41,811 nucleotides of DNA from Compostibacillus humi (lineage in GTDB: Bacteria; Bacillota; Bacilli; Bacillales; Amphibacillaceae), in NCBI RefSeq assembly GCF_014637175.1, contig NZ_BMEV01000023.1, forward strand, positions 1 through 41,811, in the 5' to 3' direction. The notes beneath the pieces were generated by a model, which ran no database searches, was not told where the DNA came from, and saw nothing but the letters and a program-made list of their open reading frames with translations. The translations under genes and the position numbers were made by a program. This document shows, one piece after another, positions 16,927 to 25,226 of this stretch (positions are counted from its first letter, which is position 1; each line of letters starts with the position of its first letter).

Positions 16927-17066
16927 AAGGATGGATTGATTGACCAAAACTGTTCTGTTTAAAAGCAGGAAAAGGAACATCTCTTTGCAGTTCTAGAATT
17001 TCCATCCATTCCATTGCTTTGAAACATAATTGTAATATAATTTTGTCTAAAAATCTTGTAGAAAAA

Positions 17067-17075
17067 TGTTATAAT
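17067..17075 (+). promoter_or_regulatory. extended -10 promoter of ftsEX
   Basis: TGTTATAAT (TGN plus perfect TATAAT) 84 nt upstream of ftsE. No good -35 lies at 17 nt, as is allowed for extended -10 promoters. Confidence 0.6.
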
Positions 17076-17158
17076 ATAAAAGACTTATACAGGAATCTGT
17101 TTTTTAATACAAAAGGTGACAAAAAGATTTATAACAAAATTGTAAAGGTGATTTGCTA

Positions 17159-17845
17159 ATGATAGTCATGAAAGATGTATATAAAACGTATCCCAATGGT
17201 GTGACGGCTATCAACGGGATTAGTGTGAATATTGATCAAGGTGAATTTGTATATATCGTAGGTCCCAGCGGTGCAGGGAAATCTACATTTATTAAATTAA
17301 TGTACCGGGAAGAAAAGCCTACAAAAGGTACGATTATCGTCAATAATAAAAATTTATCTGAATTAAAGGAAAAGGAAATCCCGTATTTGCGCAGGGATAT
17401 CGGTGTCGTTTTCCAGGATTTTAAGCTTTTGCCGAAACTGACAGTCTATGAAAATGTCGCTTTCGCTTTGGAAGTCATTGAAGAACCTCCCCGAAATATA
17501 CGAAAACGCGTCATGGAAGTATTGGATATCGTTGGATTAAAAAACAAAGCGAGATCCGCCCCAAGTGAGCTATCTGGCGGTGAGCAGCAGCGGGCAGCTA
17601 TTGCTCGGGCCATCGTCAACCGTCCTAAAATTCTGATTGCTGATGAACCTACAGGAAACTTAGATCCCGAGACGTCAATGGTAATAATGGATACGCTGGA
17701 AACGATCAATTCGAGCGGGACTACGATTTTAATGGCTACCCACAGCAAATCGATTGTGAATGCCATGAAGAAACGGGTCATCGCCATTGAAAATGGCATT
17801 ATTGCTAGAGATGAACAACGAGGAGAGTACGGATATGAAGTTTAA
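17159..17845 (+). CDS. ftsE: cell division ABC transporter ATP-binding protein FtsE
   Basis: ATPase half of FtsEX, which transmits ATP hydrolysis across the membrane to activate peptidoglycan hydrolases. The 228 residues have Walker A GPSGAGKS (35-42), signature LSGGEQQR (near 140) and Walker B with ADEPTGNLD (near 163). ATG 17159 is 7 nt after AAAGGTGA (17144-17151); the in-frame TTG 17153 is too close. The reading frame overlaps the ftsX start by 11 nt. Confidence 0.97.
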   Translation: MIVMKDVYKTYPNGVTAINGISVNIDQGEFVYIVGPSGAGKSTFIKLMYREEKPTKGTIIVNNKNLSELKEKEIPYLRRDIGVVFQDFKLLPKLTVYENVAFALEVIEEPPRNIRKRVMEVLDIVGLKNKARSAPSELSGGEQQRAAIARAIVNRPKILIADEPTGNLDPETSMVIMDTLETINSSGTTILMATHSKSIVNAMKKRVIAIENGIIARDEQRGEYGYEV

Positions 17846-18728
17846 TACATTGTTGCGCCATTTGCGGGCAGGTTTTAGGAATATTATCCGCAATGGCTGG
17901 ATGACGGTCGCTTCGATTGGTGCGGTGACAACGACATTAATTTTAGTTGCGGCTTTTTTGGCGTTAATGCTGAACTTAAATGAAATGGCAAAAAATATAG
18001 AAGATGACGTGCAAATTAACACGTTAATTGAATTAACGGCTACGGATGAAGATGTAAAAACTTTAGGTGATGAGATCAATGCCATCGACGGAATTGAAAA
18101 AGTAACATTTTCGTCCAAAGATGATGAACTGAAAAAATTGATTGACAGCATGGGTGACGAGGGGGAAGCCTGGCAGTTAATGGAGCAGGATAATCCGCTT
18201 AATCACGTCTTTATCGTTGAAGCAGAAAACCCTCAAGATACGGAACAAATCGCCAAGCAAATCGAAACATTGAATCATGTGGAAAAAGTAGTGTACGGCC
18301 AAGGCGTAATTGACCAGCTTTTCAAGTTTAATAACTATGCCAGGGTAATTGGCCTGATTCTCATATTTGCTCTCGTATTCACCGCGATTTTCCTCATATC
18401 GAATACGATTAAAATTACGATTATCGCCCGCAGCGAGGAAATCGGCATCATGAAATTGGTAGGAGCAACGAATTGGTTTATCCGCTGGCCGTTTTTAATT
18501 GAAGGTCTGTTATTAGGTGTATTTGGTTCGATTTTGCCGGTAGCTGTAATTCTCGCAGGATATAACTATTTAGAATCTAGCATTATGAATTCCATCTCTT
18601 TTAGTTTTGTAGAAATACTGCCATTCCATCCTTTTGCATGGCAGTTATCAGCGTTAGTATTGTCTATTGGTGCATTAATCGGCGTATGGGGAAGTGTAAT
18701 GAGCATCCGCAAATTCCTCAAAGTTTAA
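17835..18728 (+). CDS. ftsX: cell division ABC transporter permease FtsX
   Basis: Membrane half of FtsEX. The 297 residues show a cytoplasmic N-terminus, a first membrane segment (about 25-45), a large extracellular loop (about 50-165) that in other species contacts the hydrolase partner, and three further membrane segments (near 175-195, 225-250, 268-290). ATG 17835 follows AGGAG (17821-17825) inside the end of ftsE. A coiled-coil LytM peptidase gene lies next, a likely partner. Confidence 0.95.
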   Translation: MKFNTLLRHLRAGFRNIIRNGWMTVASIGAVTTTLILVAAFLALMLNLNEMAKNIEDDVQINTLIELTATDEDVKTLGDEINAIDGIEKVTFSSKDDELKKLIDSMGDEGEAWQLMEQDNPLNHVFIVEAENPQDTEQIAKQIETLNHVEKVVYGQGVIDQLFKFNNYARVIGLILIFALVFTAIFLISNTIKITIIARSEEIGIMKLVGATNWFIRWPFLIEGLLLGVFGSILPVAVILAGYNYLESSIMNSISFSFVEILPFHPFAWQLSALVLSIGALIGVWGSVMSIRKFLKV

Positions 18729-18739
18729 TAGATAAAAGA

Positions 18740-18755
18740 CCCTCGAGTACGAGGG
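18740..18755 (+). other. short hairpin between ftsX and the LytM gene
   Basis: CCCTCG-AGTA-CGAGGG, a perfect 6-bp GC-rich stem, with no T-run after it. It may limit read-through or stabilise the ftsEX message end. It lies 12 nt after ftsX. Confidence 0.55.
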
Positions 18756-18807
18756 GCTATACATATTTGTCAGTGGAAATAGACAATGGTTGAGAGGGGA
18801 AGTCGAG

Positions 18808-20145
18808 ATGAAAAGATATATTCCGTGGATAGTAATTGTGATGCTTGCTATCAGTATGATTGCAGGCCCCGTTACGATTCACGGGGAATCAATCAGCGAA
18901 TTGAATAAAAAAATTAATGAGCTGGAACAGCAGAAAAAGGAAATTCAAAAAGAGAAAAGCCAGCTGGAATCGGAAAAAAAGGATACGGAGCAAAAATTAA
19001 AAGAGAACCAAAACCAGCAGCAAAGTGTGCAATCAGAAATTAACCAGCTTGATAAAGAGTTAACGGCGACCCAAAATCAAATTCAGCAAAAAGAGAAAGA
19101 AATTACCGAGACAGCGAATCAAATTGAGAAATTAAAAAACCAAATCGAAAAGCTGAAGAAGGAAATAAAAGATTTGGAGGAACGGATTAAAAAAAGGGAC
19201 AAGCTGTTAAAGGATCGGCTGCGCTCCATTCAGCAAAATGGCGGCGACATTAAGTATATGGAAGTAATTTTCGGAGCGAAAAGCTTTGGGGATTTTATTA
19301 GCAGAGCGACAGCTGTTACGACGATCATGAATCAGGATAAAGATATACTGGAACAGCAAGCAGCAGATAAACAAGTGCTGGAGTCCCATAAAACAGAAGT
19401 AGAAGCGAAGAAATCCGAAGTAGAAGATAGAAAAGTTGCCCTGGAAAATCAAAAACAGGAACTCGCAGGACTGAAAAGCAAGCTAGACCAGCAGCTAGCT
19501 GAGAAAGAAACGCTTATGGCGAAACTGGAAGAAGAAGAGCAGCATTTGGAACATTATGTTATTTCCATTGAAGATGAGCAGAAAATCATCAGTGCCCAAG
19601 AAAAAGCATTGGAGAAAGCGAAAGCATTGGCACAACAAGAACTGCAGGAGTTAGAACAATTGGCAAAACAGCAAAATAACAATAATTCCTCTGAAGGCAA
19701 TGTTGCTGTCTCTCATTCGGGCGGTGGAAATGGAATGTTTGCCTGGCCTGTAGCAAATGGGAAAGATCTCATTTCCTCCCCGTTTGGACAGCGCTGGGGC
19801 AAACTGCACCGCGGGCTGGACTTTGCTGTGCCGATTGGTACTCCAGTGTACACCGCAGCTCCAGGAGTGGTTATTATGACGAGTGTGGAAGGAGACGGCA
19901 CGATGAGAGGGTACGGGAATGTCGTACTAGTTGCCCATTCTATCGGTGGTAGAAGTTACACAACCCTCTATGCCCACTTAAGTTCCATTGCTGTATCGAG
20001 CGGTCAAACTGTAGGTAGAGGCCAAGTCATTGGTCATTCCGGAAATACGGGAGATTCCACAGGTCCACATTTACACTTTGAAATCCATGCAGGCGGATGG
20101 AACGGAGACGCCAATGCGGTGAATCCGAGAAATTATTTACCATAG
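18808..20145 (+). CDS. coiled-coil LytM (M23) murein hydrolase, EnvC/CwlO-like
   Basis: Secreted peptidoglycan endopeptidase or hydrolase activator. The 445 residues consist of a signal peptide (about 1-28, cleavage near IHG-ES), a long coiled coil rich in Glu, Gln, Lys and Leu (about 30-290), a Ser/Asn/Gly linker and a C-terminal LytM domain (about 310-445). The zinc ligands H334 and D338 (HxxxD) and H423 (HxH, with H421) are all present, so the domain is probably catalytic, unlike degenerate EnvC proteins. ATG 18808 lies 7 nt after AGAGGGGA (18793-18800). Position right after ftsEX suggests it is the hydrolase controlled by FtsEX, analogous to B. subtilis CwlO, which has an NlpC/P60 domain instead. 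Confidence 0.9.
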   Translation: MKRYIPWIVIVMLAISMIAGPVTIHGESISELNKKINELEQQKKEIQKEKSQLESEKKDTEQKLKENQNQQQSVQSEINQLDKELTATQNQIQQKEKEITETANQIEKLKNQIEKLKKEIKDLEERIKKRDKLLKDRLRSIQQNGGDIKYMEVIFGAKSFGDFISRATAVTTIMNQDKDILEQQAADKQVLESHKTEVEAKKSEVEDRKVALENQKQELAGLKSKLDQQLAEKETLMAKLEEEEQHLEHYVISIEDEQKIISAQEKALEKAKALAQQELQELEQLAKQQNNNNSSEGNVAVSHSGGGNGMFAWPVANGKDLISSPFGQRWGKLHRGLDFAVPIGTPVYTAAPGVVIMTSVEGDGTMRGYGNVVLVAHSIGGRSYTTLYAHLSSIAVSSGQTVGRGQVIGHSGNTGDSTGPHLHFEIHAGGWNGDANAVNPRNYLP

Positions 20146-20161
20146 GAATTGATTTATTCAG

Positions 20162-20200
20162 AAAAAAGGCAATGTCTTTTAAGATGTTGTCTTTTCTTTT
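20162..20200 (+). terminator. terminator after the LytM gene
   Basis: AAAAGGCAATGTCTT pairs with AAGATGTTGTCTTTT using G-T pairs, followed by a T-rich tail. Confidence 0.7.
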
Positions 20201-20225
20201 TCTTTCTGTCATCATAATAGAGGAA

Positions 20226-20257
20226 TTCGTTTCATTTAAATATCTGTTTGAAACGAA
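20226..20257. promoter_or_regulatory. inverted repeat upstream of ctpB
   Basis: TTCGTTTCA (20226-20234) and TGAAACGAA (20249-20257) are perfect 9-bp arms 14 nt apart. A TATAAT-like -10 (20277-20282) follows, so the repeat lies in the -35/upstream zone of the ctpB promoter. Candidate operator; regulator unknown. Confidence 0.5.
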
Positions 20258-20337
20258 AAAATAGTCATATTATACATATAATGGTATGCTTTTTTATATT
20301 AGTAATAGAAGGCAATCCTATTTATTGAGGTGGAGAG

Positions 20338-21795
20338 ATGAAACTACAAAAGATTCATATAGTCCTTCTGCTGATTGGCGCGTTGCTGATCGGTTTTGCC
20401 GGCGGATATGCGGGAATGAAATTTGCACAGCCGGATACGGGCGGAACGGAAGACATCACGTCCGGGGAGAAGAAAGAGTCTGGCGGACCGTCTTCAGCAC
20501 TGCCGGCCCATATGGCGAAAATTGCCCAAGCCTTTGCTCTAATCCAAGAAAATTACATTGAAGATGTGGAAGATGAACAGCTGATTGAAGGGGCCATTGA
20601 CGGGATGCTCGCCACCTTGGAGGACCCCCACAGTTCCTATATGGACGTGGAAGTGATGCAGCAGTTTAATGAACAGATTGAATCTTCCTTTGAAGGAATC
20701 GGTGCTGAAGTAAGCATGATCAATGGAGTTGTTACAATTGTTGCACCAATCAAAAATTCTCCGGCGGAAAAAGCGGGACTGCGGCCGAATGACCAAGTGC
20801 TTTCCGTAGATGGGGAGTCGTTGGAAGGGCTAAACTTAAACGAAGCGGTGGCGAAAATCCGCGGGGAAAAAGGGACAACCGTTGTCCTGGAAATCGTACG
20901 TCAAGGGGTTTCCGAACCTTTTGAAGTTTCCATTGTGAGGGATGAAATTCCAGTGGAAACTGTCTATCACCAAATTGAAGAAGTGGACGGGAAGAAAACA
21001 GGCATCTTGGAGATTACGAACTTCTCGGAAAACACCTTTAAAGAATTTGAAGAGCAGCTCAACATGCTGGAAGAGGAAGGAATCGATGGACTTGTCATCG
21101 ATGTCCGCGGCAATCCAGGCGGTCTCTTAAACGTGATTGAAGATATTTTAGGTTTGTTTGTTCCGAAAGATATGCCTTATTTGCAAATTGAAGATGCAGA
21201 CGGGAATAAGCAGCCGTTTTATTCTAATTTGGATGAGAAGAAAGATTACCCGATCAGTGTTTTGATTGATGAAGGCAGTGCCTCGGCATCAGAAATTTTA
21301 GCCGTCGCCCTGAAAGAGATGGGGTATGACGTCGTCGGACATAGCAGTTTTGGGAAAGGAACGGTCCAGCAGGCTGTACCGTTAGGGGACGGCAGCTCCA
21401 TTAAAATTACGACAAATAAATGGCTTTCTCCGAACGGGGAGTGGATCCATGAAAAAGGCGTAGAGCCGACAATTGAAGTGGATCAGCCGGATTACTACTA
21501 TACAACACCGATTGCCATTGAAGAACCGCTCAAGCTGGATCAGTCCGATGAAGCAATCGAAAATATGCAAATTATGCTTAGCGGCATCGGCTATGATACG
21601 GGAAGGAAGGACGGCTATTTTAATGAACAGACAGAAGAAGCCGTGAAACAGTTCCAGAAAGATAACGATTTGGAAGTGACCGGGGTTGTTGACGAAGAAA
21701 CAGCCGGGCTGATTGAAGCAAAAGTAGTGGAACATATCCGCAACGGGGAAAACGATCTCCAATTAGAGAAAGCTTTGGAAGAATTATATCGATAA
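20338..21795 (+). CDS. ctpB: C-terminal processing serine protease CtpB (S41)
   Basis: Membrane-anchored protease with PDZ-gated activity; in B. subtilis CtpB helps activate SigK during sporulation by cleaving SpoIVFA. The 485 residues show an N-terminal membrane anchor (about 7-28), a PDZ domain (about 110-190), the S41 protease core with the catalytic Ser in GSASASE (314-318, most likely S316) and Lys340 in FGKGTVQ, and a C-terminal peptidoglycan-binding-type domain (about 400-465). ATG 20338 follows TGAGGTGGAGAG. Its location between the LytM gene and minJ matches the Bacillus arrangement. Confidence 0.93.
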   Translation: MKLQKIHIVLLLIGALLIGFAGGYAGMKFAQPDTGGTEDITSGEKKESGGPSSALPAHMAKIAQAFALIQENYIEDVEDEQLIEGAIDGMLATLEDPHSSYMDVEVMQQFNEQIESSFEGIGAEVSMINGVVTIVAPIKNSPAEKAGLRPNDQVLSVDGESLEGLNLNEAVAKIRGEKGTTVVLEIVRQGVSEPFEVSIVRDEIPVETVYHQIEEVDGKKTGILEITNFSENTFKEFEEQLNMLEEEGIDGLVIDVRGNPGGLLNVIEDILGLFVPKDMPYLQIEDADGNKQPFYSNLDEKKDYPISVLIDEGSASASEILAVALKEMGYDVVGHSSFGKGTVQQAVPLGDGSSIKITTNKWLSPNGEWIHEKGVEPTIEVDQPDYYYTTPIAIEEPLKLDQSDEAIENMQIMLSGIGYDTGRKDGYFNEQTEEAVKQFQKDNDLEVTGVVDEETAGLIEAKVVEHIRNGENDLQLEKALEELYR

Positions 21796-21798
21796 TGG

Positions 21799-21838
21799 GA
21801 AAATCCGTGAAGACATTCACGGATTTTCTTTTATTTTT
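21799..21838 (+). terminator. ctpB terminator
   Basis: A perfect 13-bp stem (21799-21811 with 21816-21828), a GACA tetraloop and a T-rich tail, directly after the ctpB stop. Confidence 0.93.
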
Positions 21839-21924
21839 TGATATACTTGTGATAGAAGAAGGAAATATGCAGTACCGTGGCGAAATATGTAGAATAGGCA
21901 TTTGGTATGGAAGGAGAACCAGGC

Positions 21925-23106
21925 ATGGAAGGCTCGCTCATCGAAGTTGCGAAAGGTATCGGCAGATTGTTTTTGCATCCGCTGTTCTATTGGTCCTTTA
22001 TCCTCGTTTTGCTGTCGGGAATAAGACGTATTCGGCAGGAACGGATGGATTTCGGCACGAAAGTTTATTCTTTGTTTTCCGAGTGGAAAGGGAATATCTT
22101 TTATTCTCTTCTTTTTGGCTTTATTATTAGCGTGATCACGTTAAGTGCCGGATTTGTCTTTACGGTGGAAACTCTGATCGCTTTGTCCATCGTCATGTTT
22201 GTGTTAAGTATATCTTTTAATTTTGCCGCACTATCTCCTGTATATTCTATCGGGATTACGTTTGCAGTTCTATTTTTATTGCCGCAATTTCTTCGTGACA
22301 CCAGCATTATTGATGAAAGATGGTTTACGGATGTCAATTTTCCGGGCTTGGCGATTTTGCTCGGTCTTTTGATTATTGCAGAAGCTCTATTTTTAAAATT
22401 GATCAAACGGCATCATTTTTTCCCGAGCCTTGTGCGGAGTGAGCGGGGAGGATGGATAGGACAATCCCGGATTAAGCAGTTTGGCATGATTCCCATCTTT
22501 TTGCTTATCCCTGGAGGAAGTCTGCTGCCGATGGAGCCGTACTGGCCCTATGTTACTATTGGCGGGGAAACTTACGGTTTACTGTTATTTCCGTTCCTCC
22601 TCGGAACTCAATTGGCGGTACGGGGAAACAATCCCCGTGTTATTGTGCAGCGCATGTCGGGCTGGCTGATGGGAATCGGAGTTATTGTAACATTGGCATC
22701 AATTAGCAGTCTGTTTCTTCCGGCGGCAGCCCTTTGGACCGTTATCTTCGCCATTGCTGCAAAGGAATTTATATTGTACCGCTATCGGGTGGATGAAAAT
22801 AAAAAATTCGCCTATTTCCATCCGGAAAATAACGGCTTAAAAGTGCTAGGGGTCCTTCCGGGGACGCCGGCAGAGCGGCTTGGAATCACTGCCGGAGAAA
22901 CGATTGTCAAGGTAAACGGCAAACCGACATCAGAAGTCAATGAATTTTACGAAGCGTTACACGACAGCAGCGCATCTTACCGTCTGGAAGTTTTGGATGA
23001 ACGGGGAGAGCCCCGTTTTGTCCAGGGGGCATTTTTCGAGGGAGATCATCATGAATTAGGGCTGTTGTTTACAGAAGAGCCATACCGTTTAAAGGAAAAA
23101 AGTTGA
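21925..23106 (+). CDS. minJ: cell division topological determinant MinJ
   Basis: Polytopic membrane protein that links DivIVA at the poles and septum to MinCD in Bacillus. The 393 residues begin with MEGSLIEVAKGIGRLFLHPLF-like sequence, have about seven or eight hydrophobic membrane segments (to about residue 290) and finish with a cytosolic PDZ domain (about 300-375, LKVLGVLPGTPAERLGI). ATG 21925 is 8 nt after AAGGAG (21911-21916); the ATG at 21907 precedes that site. It is ended by a strong terminator at 23108. Confidence 0.92.
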   Translation: MEGSLIEVAKGIGRLFLHPLFYWSFILVLLSGIRRIRQERMDFGTKVYSLFSEWKGNIFYSLLFGFIISVITLSAGFVFTVETLIALSIVMFVLSISFNFAALSPVYSIGITFAVLFLLPQFLRDTSIIDERWFTDVNFPGLAILLGLLIIAEALFLKLIKRHHFFPSLVRSERGGWIGQSRIKQFGMIPIFLLIPGGSLLPMEPYWPYVTIGGETYGLLLFPFLLGTQLAVRGNNPRVIVQRMSGWLMGIGVIVTLASISSLFLPAAALWTVIFAIAAKEFILYRYRVDENKKFAYFHPENNGLKVLGVLPGTPAERLGITAGETIVKVNGKPTSEVNEFYEALHDSSASYRLEVLDERGEPRFVQGAFFEGDHHELGLLFTEEPYRLKEKS

Positions 23107-23107
23107 A

Positions 23108-23147
23108 GGGTTTTCCAGCTTTCGCTGGGAAACCCTTTTCTATTTTT
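23108..23147 (+). terminator. minJ terminator
   Basis: A 12-bp stem (GGGTTTTCCAGC 23108-23119 with GCTGGGAAACCC), a TTTC loop and a T-rich tail. Confidence 0.9.
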
Positions 23148-23152
23148 GTTTA

Positions 23153-23166
23153 CGAATATTTGTTCG
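23153..23166. promoter_or_regulatory. LexA (SOS) box upstream of uvrBA
   Basis: CGAATATTTGTTCG matches the Bacillus LexA consensus CGAAC-N4-GTTCG with a single change (T at position 5). It lies 73 nt before the uvrB start, with a TATATT -10-like hexamer at 23181-23186. Position and target fit SOS control of nucleotide excision repair. Confidence 0.85.
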
Positions 23167-23238
23167 TTTTTCTGTAAAAGTATATTGCACATGTGTTAGA
23201 ATAAAAAACAGAGATTGCAGTACGGAGGTGTGGAGCCG

Positions 23239-25221
23239 TTGAAGCGGAAATTTGAACTCGTTTCGAACTATCAGCCTGCAGGGGATCAGCCTCAGGCGAT
23301 TAAAGAACTGACAGAAAAAGTCTTAGCCGGGGAAAGGCACCAAACATTGCTCGGTGCTACAGGTACCGGAAAGACGTTTACGATATCCAATGTTATTAAA
23401 GAAGTAAATAAACCGACGTTGGTGATTGCCCATAATAAAACGCTGGCCGGACAATTGTACAGTGAATTTAAGGAATTTTTCCCGAATAATGCTGTCGAAT
23501 ATTTCGTCAGCTACTACGATTACTATCAGCCGGAAGCTTATGTGCCGTCCACCGATACGTTTATCGAAAAGGACGCGAGCATCAATGACGAAATTGACAA
23601 ACTCCGGCACTCGGCAACATCTGCATTGTTTGAAAGAAATGACGTTATTATCGTTGCCAGTGTATCGTGTATTTACGGTTTAGGTTCCCCGGAAGAATAC
23701 GGAAATCAAGTGCTTTCCCTCCGTCTAGGCATGGAGAAGGACCGGGACCAGCTCCTTCGGGAACTTGTAGACATTCAATATGCGAGAAACGATATCGACT
23801 TCCAGCGCGGGACATTTCGGGTGCGGGGAGATTCGGTGGAAATCATCCCTGCCTCCCGGGAAGAACATTGTGTCCGCATTGAATTTTTCGGGGATGAAAT
23901 TGACCGGATCCGGGAAGTGGATGCGCTGACAGGGGAAATTATCGGCGACCGGGAACATGTAGCGATTTTCCCGGCTTCCCACTTCGTAACCGGGGAAGAG
24001 AAAATGAAAATCGCCATTCAAAATATTGAAAAGGAATTAGAGGAACGGCTGAAAGAGCTGCGGGATGAAGGCAAACTGCTGGAAGCCCAGCGTCTTGAAC
24101 AGCGGACAAATTACGATTTGGAAATGATGCGGGAAATGGGCTTCTGTTCTGGAATTGAAAACTATTCCCGCCATTTGACATTGCGGCCGCCGGGATCAAC
24201 ACCGTATACATTGCTCGATTATTTTCCTGAAGATTTTCTTATCGTCATCGATGAATCCCACGTTACGCTGCCGCAAATCCGCGGCATGTACAACGGCGAC
24301 CGGGCAAGAAAACAAGTGCTCGTCGACTATGGTTTCCGCCTGCCTTCGGCGCTGGATAATCGGCCGTTAAAATTTGAAGAATTTGAGAAAAAAGCCCATC
24401 AGCTTATTTATGTTTCCGCAACACCAGGACCATACGAACTGGAACATACGCCAAAAATGACGGAACAAATTATCCGTCCGACCGGCTTGCTCGATCCGAA
24501 AATTGACGTCCGTCCAATTGAAGGACAAATTGACGACCTAATCGGAGAAATTAATAAACGGACGAAACGGGACGAACGGGTTCTTGTGACGACGCTAACG
24601 AAGAAAATGGCGGAAGATTTAACCGACTACTTGAAAGAACTCGGCATGAAAGTCGCTTATTTGCATTCGGAGATTAAAACATTGGAGCGAATTGAAATTA
24701 TCCGTGACTTGAGGGTCGGTAAATATGATGTGCTTATTGGGATTAACTTATTGCGGGAAGGATTGGACATTCCGGAAGTTTCCCTCGTCGCCATTCTCGA
24801 TGCGGATAAAGAAGGTTTCTTGCGTTCCGAGCGGTCCTTGATTCAGACGATTGGGCGGGCTGCACGAAATGCCAACGGTGAAGTAATTATGTATGCCGAT
24901 ACAATTACAGAATCGATGCAAAAGGCGATTGATGAAACGAACCGACGCCGGAAAAAACAGATTGCTTATAATAAGGAACATAATATTACGCCAATGACGA
25001 TTAAGAAGAAAGTGCGGGATGTTATCCGGGCTACCATTGCTGCCGAAGAGACAAGCGAATATGAAAGCAAAGCGAAAAAACTGGAGAAAATGTCGAAGAA
25101 GGAAAGAGAAAAAGTTATCGAACGAATGGAGAAGGAGATGCGGGAAGCTGCGAAAGCCCTCGATTTCGAGCGGGCTGCCGAGCTTCGGGACATTATCTTT
25201 GAACTGAAAGCAGGAGAGTGA
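23239..25221 (+). CDS. uvrB: excinuclease ABC subunit UvrB
   Basis: Damage-verifying helicase of nucleotide excision repair; receives DNA from UvrA and recruits UvrC. The 660 residues carry Walker A GATGTGKT (39-46), the tyrosine-rich beta hairpin ([10 protein letters not shown], near 92-101), the DESH box, helicase motif VI (QTIGRAARN, near 540) and the C-terminal UVR helix pair (about 620-660) that binds UvrC. The TTG start at 23239 is 8 nt after GGAGGTG (23224-23230); the in-frame TTG 23215 is before that site. uvrA begins 5 nt after the stop, so they form one operon. Confidence 0.98.
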   Translation: MKRKFELVSNYQPAGDQPQAIKELTEKVLAGERHQTLLGATGTGKTFTISNVIKEVNKPTLVIAHNKTLAGQLYSEFKEFFPNNAVEYFVSYYDYYQPEAYVPSTDTFIEKDASINDEIDKLRHSATSALFERNDVIIVASVSCIYGLGSPEEYGNQVLSLRLGMEKDRDQLLRELVDIQYARNDIDFQRGTFRVRGDSVEIIPASREEHCVRIEFFGDEIDRIREVDALTGEIIGDREHVAIFPASHFVTGEEKMKIAIQNIEKELEERLKELRDEGKLLEAQRLEQRTNYDLEMMREMGFCSGIENYSRHLTLRPPGSTPYTLLDYFPEDFLIVIDESHVTLPQIRGMYNGDRARKQVLVDYGFRLPSALDNRPLKFEEFEKKAHQLIYVSATPGPYELEHTPKMTEQIIRPTGLLDPKIDVRPIEGQIDDLIGEINKRTKRDERVLVTTLTKKMAEDLTDYLKELGMKVAYLHSEIKTLERIEIIRDLRVGKYDVLIGINLLREGLDIPEVSLVAILDADKEGFLRSERSLIQTIGRAARNANGEVIMYADTITESMQKAIDETNRRRKKQIAYNKEHNITPMTIKKKVRDVIRATIAAEETSEYESKAKKLEKMSKKEREKVIERMEKEMREAAKALDFERAAELRDIIFELKAGE

Positions 25222-25226
25222 ACGAA

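Larger units (their letters stand above)
16844..17158. other. intergenic region cccB to ftsE
   Basis: Contains the cccB terminator (16874-16926) and an extended -10 promoter (17067-17075). No further gene is seen. Confidence 0.6.
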
